Source of the DNA: Areca catechu
Taxonomy: Eukaryota; Streptophyta; Magnoliopsida; Arecales; Arecaceae
Direction of reading: 5' to 3'
NCBI GenBank assembly: GCA_021397845.1
Contig: CM038049.1
Coordinates: 102,764,877-102,828,876, forward strand
Length of the DNA: 64,000 bases
In this document: one piece after another, positions 1-11,079 of the stretch
How the letters are laid out: each line of letters begins with the position of its first letter
How positions within the stretch are numbered: position 1 is the stretch's first letter
Translations under genes and position numbers: made by a program
Notes under the pieces: generated by a model
Databases searched by the model: none
What the model was told of the DNA's origin: nothing
Seen by the model: only the letters and a program-made list of their open reading frames with translations

Positions 1-867
1 ACTGCACCTTGGCCATTCGCACAATGGGGGATGGACATCCTAGGACCTTTCCCTCCGGCATTGGGCCAGTGAAATTTTTTTATTGTGGCCATTGATTACT
101 TCACCAAGTGGGTGGAGGCCGAACCGCTGGCACAAATTACAGAGGTCAAGACAGAAAACTTTGTCTGAAACTGCATCATCTTTTGATTTGTCATTCCACG
201 ACAATCATCACCAACAATGGAAGGCAGTTCGACAACCTTAAATTTTAGGACTTCTGCAAACAATATCACATCTCTCATTGGCTCACATCAGTTGGACACC
301 CTCAGTCCAATGGAAAAGCTGAAGTCACCAATCGGACAATCCTACATGGACTGCAGACCCGACTAAATGATGCCAAATGTCTTTGGGCAAAAGAACTTCA
401 TTTGGTGCTCTGGACCTATCGGACAACTGCCTGAACGGTGACCGGGGAGACTCTATTCAATCTGACCTACGAGAGTGAAGCAGTCATCCCTATGGAAATC
501 TCTTTGCAATCCTAATGGATTGATCACTTCGCCGAACCGACCAACTCAGAGCAACGAAGGGCTGACCTATATTTACTTGAAGAAACTAGGCTCCAGACAA
601 GCTTGAAGCTGGTGGCCTACCATCAGAAGATGGCCAGATATTAAAACTCACAGGTCAAGGCATGAACTTTCCGCGTCGGAGATCTGGTCTTGCGGAGGAT
701 GAAAATTTCAAGACCGACAGAGCAAGAAAAACTTTTTCCCAATTAGGAAGGCCCTTATCGAGTCATTGAGATAATTCAAGCCAGAACCTACCAACTCGAA
801 TATTTGGATGGATGGCAAGTGGCGCGTCCATGGAATGTAGACAACCTTCGTAAGTATTATCAATAAA
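1..867 (+). pseudogene. Ty3/gypsy (Tat-type) integrase, C-terminal part, decayed
   Basis: Integrase inserts the retroelement cDNA into the host genome. Frame 1 opens with a WGMDILGPFPPA-like core start and goes on to AIDYFTKWVEAEPLA, both typical of Tat/Athila-side integrases. A HPQSNGKAEVTNRTI stretch holds the catalytic Glu, and the gene ends with a LRKYYQ-like tail and a TAA near 867. It is broken by TGA codons at 70-72 (Arg or Lys expected), near 166-168 (Trp expected) and beyond, mostly explained by C-to-T or G-to-A changes. The second catalytic Asp (usual motif ITDNG) is read as Asn (about 205-220). The N-terminal zinc finger and all upstream domains are outside the window. Confidence 0.85.
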
Positions 868-885
868 AGCCATAACTTCTTTCAT

Positions 886-1470
886 GAAGCACTCCCAAAA
901 GTCCTACTCTGGTTGGTAGAGGCTCTAGGGTTGCCCACTCCTGAAAGTCTGACTCTGGTCGACAAAGGCTATAGGGCAGCCCACTTTCGAAAGTTCGACT
1001 CCTATTGGTAGAGGCTCTAGGGCAACCCACTTCCAAAAGTCCGACTCTGGTCAGCAAAGGCTCTAGGGCAGCCCAATTCCGAAAGTTTGACTCTGGTCGA
1101 CAGAGGTTCTAGGGCAGCCCACTCTCGAAAGTTCGACTCCAATCGGAAAAGGCTCTAGGGCAGCCCACTTTCAAATGTCCAACTCCGGTCGACAAAGGCT
1201 CTAGGGCAGCCCACTTCCAAAAGTCTGACTCTAGTTGGCAGAGGCTCTAGGGCAGCCCACTTCCAAAAGTCTGACTCCAGTTGGCAGAGGCTTTAGGGTA
1301 GCCCACTTCCAAAAGTCCGACTCTGGTCGATAAAAGCTTTGGGCAGCCCACTCCCAAAAGTCTGACTCCGATCGGCAAAGGCTCTAGGGCAGCCCACTCT
1401 CGAAAGTCTGACTCCGGTCGGTAAAGGCTCTAGGGCAGCCCACTCCCGAAAGTCCGACTCCGATCGGCAG
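886..1470. repeat. tandem repeat, about 46-bp unit, about 12-13 copies
   Basis: The unit reads roughly 'gtccgactctggtcggcaaa' followed by 'ggctctagggcagcccactc' and 'cgaaa', and recurs every 46 bp with point changes. It begins just after the integrase stop, in the pol-to-aORF spacer of Tat-L. Amplified short repeats at this place are known from Tat/Retand-type elements. The AAGTCCGAC core also occurs in the repeats inside the Tat-L LTR (15960-16190), which suggests a common origin. Short ORFs across it are repeat translations and are not genes. Confidence 0.9.
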
Positions 1471-1905
1471 TAGTCTTTGAGATCGGACGAGCCGACGAAT
1501 CAATACTTAGAAAAATTCTTAATTATCTTGGTTCGGACTGAGCTACTGTCAGGAAGCTGCCTCAGCAGTCTTCGAGTTCGGACGAGCTGATGAATCAACA
1601 CTTAGAAAACTTTCTAAGTGTCTTGGTTTGGACTGAGCTACTATCCGGAAGCTGCCTTAGCAATCTTCAAGTTCGGACGAGCCGATGAATTAACATTTAG
1701 AAAAATTTCTAAGTGTTTTGATCCGGACTGAGCTTCTCTCCAACATCTATTTCAGTAGGTCCGACTGCTCGTTCAGACGAGCTGACGAACCCATACTTAG
1801 AAGGATTCCTAAGTTGTTGGTCTTGGGCTAAGCCACTATTCAACAGCTACTTCTTACAGTCTTACCAAGCCGACCGGCAATACTTAGAAATATTTTTAAA
1901 GAGAA
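1471..1905. repeat. tandem repeat, about 95-100-bp unit, 4 to 5 copies
   Basis: The landmark GTTCGGACGAGC (or GATCGGACGAGC) starts at 1481, 1576, 1671 and 1771, giving periods of 95, 95 and 100 bp. Each unit also carries a CTTAGAAA..TTTCTAAG inverted pair and 'ggactgagctact'. A decayed partial copy follows to about 1905. It lies directly after the 46-bp array, so Tat-L has two unrelated satellites in tandem in its 3' spacer. Confidence 0.85.
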
Positions 1906-2009
1906 AATCTTCGGTCAGCTCGACCGACCCATATACACATTGAGACACAAACATTGAATATGTGATAAAAGATTATGTTATATTATGAAGTTCTTTTATA
2001 AAAAAGAGG
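1906..2009. other. short spacer between Tat-L repeats and aORF end
   Basis: About 100 bp, AT-rich, no recognisable motif. It would form the 3' untranslated end of the antisense transcript. Confidence 0.5.
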
Positions 2010-3994
2010 TCAGACCTTTACAAACGACTTAGGTCTGACCAACCGAAGGTACATCGATGACTCCGACTTTGGCTCCCTCCATCGCAGCCAGGCTTCGGCT
2101 TCAGCTTCAGCCCCTTCTAGCATAAGCAAAGCACCCACTGGAACATCTGCCACTTCCACATCGGCTTCGATCTGGACATCCAGTTCGGCCTCCTCTGTGC
2201 CAGCTTCAGTATGGGGTTCGTCCCCTCCGTCGGACGGGCCCGCATCCTCTTCGGTACCTTCCTCTTCTACCGGCTTCGACAGTTGTAGAAGAGAGAGGTC
2301 GAGCTCCGGGAAGGCTGTGCTGACCTTCTCTAGGCATTCTTCATACCCAAAGTCAAAGCTATATGAGCCAGCCTCATTCATCTCTATATGGAAGTCCTTT
2401 GAGTTCTTGTATTTCTTTATGGCCGCTTTAGCCGCCGTCTTCATCAGCTCTTGGGTTTTCTTTAACAACCCCATATATCTTTCGGCCTCAGCCTGATGGC
2501 CCCTTGAGCACCTCTCGGACTCAAACAGGCATGTCCTCTCTTCGACTACCTAGCAGCCCAGAGACTTCATCCTCCACCTCTTGTTCTTCAACTTGACGTC
2601 ATGGTCATCCAACTGAGCCAACAAGTCTACAATCTGATCTTTTGAGCCTCGGCTCATAGGGCAAAGTACTCTTCTTTGGCTGCCTGTAGGATGGACAACT
2701 CCACCCTGGCAAGCATCAGTGCCACTTATGCGACGTCCCTCACCACCTCAGCTACCTCGGCCCTCTGGGTTGAGTGCTCTTTCAGATCTACCAGCTCGCC
2801 CAGGCTATCATCCATCAGCAGCATATCTTGAAGGAGTTGCAAATGACAAAACGAAGTTAGTGTCTCATAGGCCAAGGCTAAGAGCTTGGATGCGGATGAC
2901 TTACCCCCATCATGTTGTTGAAGGAACTCCTTGTGGCCTCGTTTACTATCTACCAACCCGATCTGTTCTAGTCGGTGCCTTCGACGGCCCTCTTGAGTAG
3001 GCCTTTGACCTGCTCGGCATCGCGTATGACATGCCATGTCTAACGTGCATTGTCGCTGACATCGATGGCCTCCCCCCTGTCGGCCGTCTTCCCTTCGGCT
3101 CTTGTCTCTCCTTCAACCACCTGGGGAGTCTTCTCCATCAGCTCGATAAGTAGAGAAATTGGAGCCATCTCCTCGTAAGATGGTTGTAGTTGACTCTCTC
3201 TCACCCGGGCAGCCAACTGCCCGATCGAAGATGAGTGCTCCACTGGCTTCACCGCTAGGCTCTCCGACAACGGCACGTCATCATCCTCAGACTCTAGGGA
3301 AACAACGGCGACGGTCTATTCCTTTGTTCACTGCTTCGTTGGCCTCTCAGACGTCAGCTCCTCCATCCGCCACCTCTTTGGTTTTTGGGTCGTCAGCTCC
3401 GTAGCCCAAACGGCCCTCCTCTAGGCTGCCAAAGATGAGACAATTGATTAGTCCGGCTTCATTTTGCCGCCTGCAAGAAAGCAAAGATAAAGTTAGCAAT
3501 AATAATGAAAAAATCGACCGAGGAAGATAGAAGGTCTTCAATGTAGATATCTATCCTACCTAGCCGTCGGTGTTGGCTGATCCCAGCCTGGTGGAGATTC
3601 TCCTTTCGGAGCAAGTGGCATACAAACACCGAGTCGTCATCACTCAACTTATTGAAGTCGGCCTCGTCGGCCCTCAATACCTTCCTTCCATTCATGGCCT
3701 TCAGCCTGGGCTCTCTCCACGTTGGCTCAAAGCCCTAGGAGTCTAGGCTATCTACAAAGAAATACCAGGACTTCCATCCGTGGATGGCTGATAGAATCCC
3801 CCCTAATATCTTCCATCTAGGGCGGGGACTGAACATCCACCACTCCTTGCTTCAGAAGTCTTGTTTTAAAAGAAAAAAATTGGAGAATAAGGATAGCCTC
3901 GGCTCGACTCCGACCCCCTGACAGAGGACCATAAAGCCACGATAGCATGAATACTGTTTGGGATCAGCTGTGAGGGAGTGATTCTATAGGAATT
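2010..3994 (-). pseudogene. Tat-L antisense ORF (aORF), downstream part, split by Copia-1
   Basis: Minus-strand coding remnant of the plant 'putative gypsy type transposon' protein (PF04195-like); its function is unknown. From the Copia-1 junction at 3994 the frame continues the protein begun at 15275, passes a KEWWMFSPRPRW-like stretch and a block ending NLHQAGIS, then an intron (3559 down to 3471), then a low-complexity acidic region. It ends with an open C-terminal segment (2010-2474) rich in Glu and Ala that contains SFDFGYEECLEKV, the usual C-terminal block of this family. Several stops (for example near 3000-3040 and 3350-3480) interrupt it. It matches the Tat-R aORF at 58519 in domain order. 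The start is outside this piece, at 15275. Confidence 0.7.
3471..3559 (-). other. probable spliceosomal intron in Tat-L aORF (89 bp)
   Basis: On the minus strand the exon ends GGCTAG, the donor reads GTAGGA, and the acceptor is a pyrimidine-rich TTTCTTGCAG followed by GCGGCAAAA. The Tat-R aORF has an 82-bp intron-like gap at the same place (59245-59326), with exon edges TTAG and GTGGCAGGA. The gap lacks protein similarity, while the flanks match the family on both sides. Splicing is inferred from sequence only. Confidence 0.6.
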
Positions 3995-4285
3995 TGTTGG
4001 CTTTGGCTCCTTAATTTTGATGATTAACAAAAGGTTGAGTATATGTTTGGACTAATGTTTCATTTCAAGATAAAGTTTCAGGACTTAGGTTATTCAAAAA
4101 GAGTATCAAGAGTACAATGATGAAACCAAGCTTGCTTAATTTTGGAAAGAGCTTTTCTATTTTGAACAAAATCAAATTTCTCATATTGGACCTTATTATT
4201 AAGAAGCAATTGACAAAAGAAACAAAAGGCTTAGAGAAACTCAAGCATGGCACGTACCTCTCCAGAGTTTTAGAATATTTCAGAC

Positions 4286-4567
4286 CAGAGGTCAACCCCC
4301 TGAGGTCGACACCTTGCCAAAGGTCGACCACCAGAGGTCGACTCATGAAGAAAAGAAAAGTTCAGCTAGGCCGGCACGGCAAAATTTCAGTGGCACGCTC
4401 TAGAGGTCGACCACCAGAGGTCGACACCTATCCAGAGGTCGACACCAGAGGTCGACTCATCGCCTGAGAATTCAAACTGGGTAGAACTATGGTTTTCTGG
4501 ATTTTTGCCTAAGATAAACTAGAGGTCGACTCATGAGGTCAACACTTGATCCAGAGGTCGACTCATG
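4286..4567. promoter_or_regulatory. array of (A)GAGGTCGAC motifs in Copia-1 5' LTR
   Basis: About nine copies of GGTCGAC, each usually preceded by AGA and followed by ACC, ACA or TCA, plus a few GGTCAAC variants, spaced about 10-70 bp apart. The same array is in the 3' LTR (13829-14120), and a four-copy version sits in the pol-to-extra-ORF spacer (10499-10600). Iterated short motifs in LTRs often bind transcription factors; that role is inferred. Confidence 0.6.
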
Positions 4568-5000
4568 GCATAACGGCTAGTTTTTCTGAACTTTTGATTT
4601 GATTTCTAACGGCCATAAACGGCCATATTTTTTATTCTAACAGTCTTGTGGAGTTGTTTAAGCTTGAATGAGGTATTTAACCTCCACCTAACTTCAAAAA
4701 AGACAAGGAGACAAAGTGAAAAGGAATAGAGTGAAAGTACAAAGCCTTCAATCAATCCCAAGCTAAAAAGAGTGAGAAAACCAAGAGATTTCTTAGCCAA
4801 AAAGCTTTCCATCTTTGAGGAATCCAACTTTCAAGAGTTTGGCATTTAGTGAGATCCAAGATTCCAAGAGAAAGGCTTGAAGAGTCTCCATCAAGAGCTA
4901 CATCAAATTACTTTTTGCTCAAAAGGAGTTTGTCTTGATTTATTCATTGTATTCATATTCTTTTTGTCTTAGGCTAGTTTCAAGAGAATTTGAAACTAGT

Positions 5001-5145
5001 GTGAGGTTTGTTGGTGAGCCAATTGATAAAACCAACTAGGGTTGCTTGTAAGCCCGAAGCCAAAACAAGTGAGTGAGGTTTGTTGGTGAGCCAATTGATA
5101 AAACCAACTAGCATTGCTTGTAAGCCCGAAGCCAAAACAAGTGTG
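5001..5145. repeat. 72-bp direct repeat in Copia-1 LTR, two copies
   Basis: 'gtgaggtttgttggtgagcc' starts at 5001 and again at 5073, with nearly the same sequence through 'gcccgaagccaaaacaagtg'. The 3' LTR has the pair from about 14556. Confidence 0.85.
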
Positions 5146-5462
5146 TAAGGTTTTGACTTGTGAGCCTGGTAAAACAAGTCGGCTGTAATCTAGAAAAGAT
5201 TATAGTGGAAATTCCCATGTGGAGCTTGGGGAGTGGATGTAGGTGCTAGGTGCACTGAACCAGTATACTTCTTGTGTGTTTGTATTGCTTTACTCTCTAT
5301 CTTCTTTTGCTCTTTAATTGTTGCTATCTTTCATTGCTTCCGTTGCACAATTACCTGAGCACTATCACTCTTCTCTTTTGAACTTGATAGCACATATATT
5401 GCTTTAATTTTTTAAAATACCCAATTCACCCCCCCTCTTGGGCACCATTTCTGGGCAACAAG

Positions 5463-5474
5463 TGGTATCAGAGC
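5463..5474 (+). promoter_or_regulatory. Copia-1 primer-binding site (initiator tRNA-Met)
   Basis: TGGTATCAGAGC, complementary to the 3' end of plant initiator tRNA-Met, two bases after the 5' LTR. It primes minus-strand cDNA synthesis. Confidence 0.9.
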
Positions 5475-5517
5475 TCCGGTACTCTCTTGTAGGTCCAACG
5501 ATCTTGAGTGAAAGATC

Positions 5518-7240
5518 ATGGCCACCCCAATTGCAATGGGTGTAGTTGATGGTCAAGCATCAAATCGCCCTCCTTTCTTTAATGGCACAAACTACACTTA
5601 CTGGAAAACTCGTATGCGCATTTACTTACAAGCTGTAGATTATAATATATGGAGAGTAATTACTAAAGGGCCTCATCAGCCCACTCACTTGGTTAATGGC
5701 ATTATCACCTCAAAATCTGAAGAAGAATGGGATGACAATGACATCAAACAAGCTGAGTTAAATGCTAAGGCGATGAATTTGCTATTCTGTGCACTTGACC
5801 CAAGTGAATTTAACAGAATATCAAATTGTATTTCCGCCAAAGAAATTTGGGATACACTTGAGGTTACCCATGAGGGTACACACCAAGTGAAGACCACAAA
5901 GGTGAACATGCTCATTCATACGTATGAGATGTTCAGGATGGAACCAACTGAAAGTATCAGTGAAATGTATACTAGATTTACCAATATAGTAAATGGTATG
6001 AGAAGTTTGGGAAAAATTATATCTAATGGTGAACTGGTTAACAAACTTCTTAGGTCTCTTCCGGCTTCATGGGATGCAAAAGTAACAGCCATAGAAGAAG
6101 CCAAGGACATCAATACTCTACCTCTTGAGCAGCTTCTTGGATCACTGATGACTTACGAGCTTTCACTAAAGCAGAAGACAGTGGACAATGACAAGAAAAA
6201 GAAAGCCATAGCCTTCAAGTCCACTACAAAGGAAGAGTCAAGTGATGAATCAGAAGAAGAAGCTGATGATGATGAGACAGCTCTCATTACAAGAAAATTC
6301 AAAAAATTCATGAGAAAGAAGAAAGGCTTCTACAAGAAAAGGCCACAAAAAGGTGATCACAATAAAGATAAAGAGAGAAAAAGAAAGGGATCCACCTATC
6401 TGCTTCGAGTGCAAGAAGCCTGGACATTATAAAACGGATTGCCCTTTGCTTAAAAAGAGTCGAAGGATGTTGAGAAAGAAAGCCATGATGGCTACCTGGA
6501 GTGAGAGTGAGGACTCCAGCAGTGATGAAGAGCAGCAGGTAGTCGCCAACCTGTGTTTCATGGCCAATGAAGATAATGAGGTAAATTCTGAACCTGAAAT
6601 TGAATTTACTTTCAATGAATTACAGGATGCTTTTGATGATTTAGTTATGAAATATGAAAAATTAAAACTGAAAAATAAGAAATTAAGAAAGCTAAATCTT
6701 GAGCTTACCAAAAATTCAAAAAAGTTTTCAACTGAAATTGAAGATTTAATTCAAGAAAACAAGAAATTAACTGAACATGTAAAGACCTTGAAAAATGATA
6801 AGGATAATCTTTTAAAAGAAAATGATTCTTTGAAAAATAATAGTAGTCTTAAAACTAATGAGAAAATTAAAAAACAAAACAAAGAACTATTGCTTCAAAA
6901 CAAGAATTACAAAGAAGAGTTAGAAAAAGTAAAACCTTTTGTAGAAAAGTTTACTTTTAGTTCAGAAAAATTAAGTATGCTTTTAAATAGTCAACATGCA
7001 GCGTTTAACAAAGCTGGACTTGGATTTAAGCCACAGAATCAGCAAAAACTTTACAAAAACTTTTTCATACCTGCATCTTCTAATATTACCTGCTATGCAT
7101 GTGGTAAGTTAGGACATAAATCATATATTTGTAATAAAAGAAAATTAAATACCTTTGGAAAGATTTGGGTTCCAAAAGGAACCAATTTGACTAACCCTAA
7201 AGGACCCAAGATGACTTGGGTACCTAAAGTTTCAACTTGA
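5518..7240 (+). pseudogene. gag: Copia-1 gag (capsid/nucleocapsid), frameshifted
   Basis: Gag forms the virus-like particle and packages RNA. The ATG at 5518 begins MATPIAMGVVDG and leads to a copia capsid block with NRPPFFNGTNYTYWKTRM. A frameshift between about 6340 and 6395 moves reading from the 5518 frame to the next. After it come a zinc knuckle CX2CX4HX4C (6401-6442, CFEC..GHYKTDC), a Lys/Glu/Asn-rich coiled coil (about 6600-6960) and a second knuckle CYAC..GHKSYIC (7091-7132). It ends at a TGA (7238-7240) after WVPKVST. Two knuckles with a long coiled coil between them fit a large Sirevirus-type Gag. The shift is a one-base gain in an A-rich stretch, so it could be a real mutation or a sequence error. 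Confidence 0.88.
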
Positions 7241-7244
7241 TTAA

Positions 7245-10200
7245 TTTTTGCAAGTGTGCCTTGCAACCAAAAATAAAAGAAGAATGTGGTATCTGGATAG
7301 TGGTTGCTCAAAGCACATGACTGGGGATGTGAAGCAATTCTCATCACTAGCAGCTATTGATGGTGGAAACGTTACTTTTGGTGATAATGGAAAAGGCAAA
7401 ATCATCGGAATTGGTAAAATCCATATCACCCCTAATGCTTATGTAGATAATGTATTATTTGTTGATGGCTTGAAGCATAATCTTTTCAGCATTAGTCAGT
7501 TTTATGACAAGGGTTTTAAAGTTATTTTTGAATCATCTTTGTGCATGGTATCTAGTCTTGATGTCGATGGCATCAAGTTCACTGGTTATAGGCATGGAAA
7601 CATTTACATGGTTGATCTTGATGATCTAGCCATGGAAAGTGGTCAATGCCTAGTGACTAGGGAAGCCAAGGCAAGTGAAACTAGTTGACTTTGGCATTGT
7701 AGGCTAGGGCATGCTAGTATGCAGTTGATTTCAAAATTAAGCAAAAAGAATCTTGTAAAAGAATTGCCAAAACTCACATTTGAAAAAGATAAGATTTGTG
7801 CTGCATGTCAATTTGAAAAATAAACTAAATCTACTTTCAAACCTAAGGGAGTAGTATCTACTACTAGATCCCTTGAATTATTGCATATGGACCTCTTTGG
7901 ACCAACCAGAACAACTAGTTTGGGAGGTAAAAAATATGGGCTAGTAATTATAGATGATTACTCACGATTTACTTGGGTAATGTTTTTAGCTTATAAAGAT
8001 GAAACGTTTTCAGCTTTTGTTAAATTTCATAAAAGGGTTTCAAATGAAAAAGATCGCACTATTGTTTCTTTGCGTAGTGATCATGGAATTGAATTTGACA
8101 ATCATGATTTTGAAGCTTTTTGTAATGAAAATGGCATTAGTCATAATTTTTCTGCACCTAGGACACCTCAACAAAATGGGGTGGTAGAAAGAAAGAACAG
8201 GACACTTGAAGAAATGGCATGCACAATGCTTTGCAAAAATGATTTACCTAGATATTTTTGGGCAGAAGCCATTAATACTTCCTGTTACATTTTAAATCAT
8301 GTTTTAATTCGACCTATTTTGAAGAAAACACCATATGAGCTTTGGAAAAATCAAAAACCGAATCTTAAGTATTTTCGTGTATTTGGTTACCGCTGTTTCA
8401 TATTAAACAATGGCAAAGACAATATCAGTAAATTTGATGCCAAGTCAGATGAGGGTATCTTCTTAGGATACTCTACTTCTAGCAAGGCATACAGGGTCTT
8501 CAACAGAAGAACTCTTCTGGTTGAAGAATCAATTCATGTAGTGTTTGATGAATCTAACGAAAAATCTTCTAGAAAAGAAGATTCTATTGATGATGAAACA
8601 GGTACAAAGAAGCTTGAACAATTAACAATCAATGAAGATGAGCCCAAAGGAGATGATGATCAAGAAAATGAAGATCAAACTCAAGAGATCAATGCAACTT
8701 CACCAAAACCTTTACCTAAAGAGTGGAGGTATGCACACGGACACCCCAAAGAGCTAATAATTGGTGATCCGTTAAAAGGAGTAAGTACACGCTCTTCTAT
8801 TAGAAATGTTTGTGATTATTTAGTTTTTGTATCTCAGATAGAGCCTAAGTCAATTGAAGAAGCTGAAAAAGATTGTAACTGGATTAATGCTATGCAAGAT
8901 GAACTAAATCAATTTAAAAGAAATAACGTTTGGACTTTAACTGAAAGACCCCTTAATGTTTCTGTAATTGGCACAAAATGTGTTTTTAGAAATAAACTTG
9001 ATGAACATGGTATTGTAACTAGAAACAAAGCTAGACTTGTTGCTAAAGGCTACAACCAGGAAGAAGGGATCGACTTTGATGAAACCTTTGCTCCTGTTGC
9101 TAGGCTAGAAGCAATTAGACTTTTACATGCTTTTGCTTGTTTTATGGATTTCAAGTTATTTCAAATGGATGTTAAGAGTGCTTTTTTAAATGGATTTATT
9201 GAAGAGGAAGTTTATGTTGAACAACCTCCTGGTTTTGAAAATCATGAATTTCCTAACCATGTTTTTAAATTGCATAAAGCATTGTATGGTTTAAAGCAAG
9301 CTCCTAGAGCTTGGTATGATAGATTAAGTTCATTTTTGATGAAGAATGATTTTTCTAGAGGTAATGTAGATAATACATTGTTTTTGAAAAAGAAAAATGA
9401 TGATCTCTTAGTAGTACAAATCTATGTAGATGATATTATTTTTGGTGCTACTAACGAATGTCTTTGTCAAGAATTTGCAAAGTTAATGCAGAGTGAGTTC
9501 GAGATGAGCATGATGGGAGAACTCAACTTCTTCCTCGGACTCCAAATTAAGCAAACCAAAGAGGGGATCTCCATCAACCAAGCCAAGTACACAAGGGAAA
9601 TATTGAAAAAGTTTGGGATGGAGACTACCAAACCAATAGGTACCCCTATGAGCTCTTCATGTAAATTAGACAAAGATGAATGTGGTAAATCAGTAGACCA
9701 AAAATTATATAGAGGCATGATTGGTTCATTGTTATATCTAACTGCCAGTAGACCAGATATAATGTTTAGTGTTTGTATGTGTGCACGTTTTCAGTCTGCT
9801 CCTAAAGAATCACATCTCTTAGCTGTAAAACGTATATTTAGATACTTATCTAGGTCAATTGAAATTGGACTTTGGTACTCTAGAGAGTCATCATATGAAT
9901 TGATTGCATATTCTGATGCTGATTTTGTTGGGTGTAAACTTGATCGTAAAAGTACTAGTGGAACTTGTCAATTCCTAGGAGTTAATTTGATTTCATGGAG
10001 CAGCAAGAAATAGAATTCGGTTGCTCTATCTACGGCGGAAGCTGAATATATAGCAGCTGGAAGCTATTATGCTCAGATTCTATGGATCAAACAACAACTC
10101 GAGGACTTTGGCATCAAACTAACTAAGACACCCATAAGATGTGATAATACTAGTGCAATCAATTTAACGAAAAATCCTGTACAACATTCAAGAAGCAAAC

Positions 10201-10370
10201 ATATTGAAATAAGACATCACTTCATAAGAGATCACGTTCAAAACTCTAATGTGTTGTTAGAATTTATTTGTACTGATTATCAATTGGCTGACATATTCAC
10301 AAAACCATTGAATGAAGATAGATTTTGTATGATCAGAAGAGAACTGGGAGTCATTGATCCTTTTGCTTGA
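7245..10370 (+). pseudogene. pol: Copia-1 pol (protease, integrase, RT, RNase H), with nonsense codons
   Basis: Pol matures Gag-Pol, copies RNA to DNA and integrates it. The reading frame differs from gag and opens after a TAA at 7242. Protease: WYLDSGCSKHMTG with the active Asp at 7294. Integrase: LGHAS/CAACQ zinc site, LHMDLFGP (7878), LRSDHG, and PQQNGVVERKNRT with the catalytic Glu. RT: FQMDVKSAFLNG and YVDD (9423-9434). RNase H: DADFVGC and TAEAEYIAAG. It ends VIDPFA at 10368-10370. Stops: TGA at 7686-7688 (Trp expected, since Copia-2 keeps it), TAA near 7821 (Gln expected) and TAA at 10011-10013 (Gln expected). All three are C-to-T or G-to-A changes; no indel was noticed in pol. Confidence 0.92.
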
Positions 10371-11079
10371 AACTCTTCAACTCTCATCAAAATTTCTCAA
10401 AAATGATTTATAAATTCTCAAATATGTTTAAATCTTATTTTTCTAAATTTTATCAATTTTTTAAATTTTATCGAATTTTATTTTGGCTAATTTATTTTTG
10501 GAGGTCGACACTTAAGTTTTCGGAGGTCGACCCCTGAGATTTTTTAGAGGTCGACACTTGAGGTCAACCCCTGAGAATTTTTAGAGGTCGACACTTGAAC
10601 GGAAATCATCTTTTTTAAAACCCATCTGCAAGCCTCTTTTTCTCCATTTCTTTCCATTTCTCCTTCGTGTGGTCCCCCTCCAACGTTCCTAAGGTCTAAA
10701 CAGTGGATTTCCATCCCTCTCCCTCTTCTTTTTGGGTAATCTTCTCCCCTCCTCTTGTTCTCCTTTGAACCAAACCGTTTTTGACCGTATACTTTGTTTT
10801 TGGACAACCGAAAGCTTTTGCCTGTATCCACCCTCTAATATCGGTTGTTTTTCAATTGAAATCACATATTTCCTTCCTCCGTTTCTTGCATTTCCTCCAT
10901 TTACTCTCGATTTTATCCATTTTCACAAACCCTATCTTACCATTTTACCATTTCTTCTTTTGCTCAACCCGTGAACCTCTCTTCTCCTCTCTTTTCTTGG
11001 TTCCTTCCCTCTTAGCCTTGCATTATCCTACTTCTCCCTAATTTACCCCTCTTCCATCCATAAGGGTCCAAGAAAGCAC
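10371..11079. other. Copia-1 spacer between pol and extra ORF, with GTCGAC motifs
   Basis: An AT-rich stretch (10371-10498) is followed by four GAGGTCGAC motifs and one GGTCAAC variant (10499-10600), the same motif as in the LTR array. After that comes a pyrimidine-rich stretch (10640-11060) leading to the extra ORF. A motif array shared between LTR and spacer suggests a second promoter for the 3' ORF, but no clear TATA box was identified. The short ORFs here are not gene-like. Confidence 0.55.

Larger units (their letters stand above)
3995..5460 (+). repeat. Copia-1 5' LTR
   Basis: 1466 bp, starts TGTTGGCTTT and ends GGGCAACA. It carries a GTCGAC-motif array (4286-4567), a 72-bp direct repeat (5001-5145) and the Sirevirus-like end 'cccccctcttgggcacc'. 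It is followed by the PBS after two bases. Confidence 0.93.

Noticed and set aside
886..1470. CRISPR-like array
   Set aside because: Units are directly adjacent tandem copies without unique spacers, and the setting is a plant retrotransposon.
5463..5474. TGGTATCAGAGC sites as parts of tRNA genes
   Set aside because: They sit 2-5 bases after LTR ends and lack any cloverleaf around them; they are primer-binding sites.
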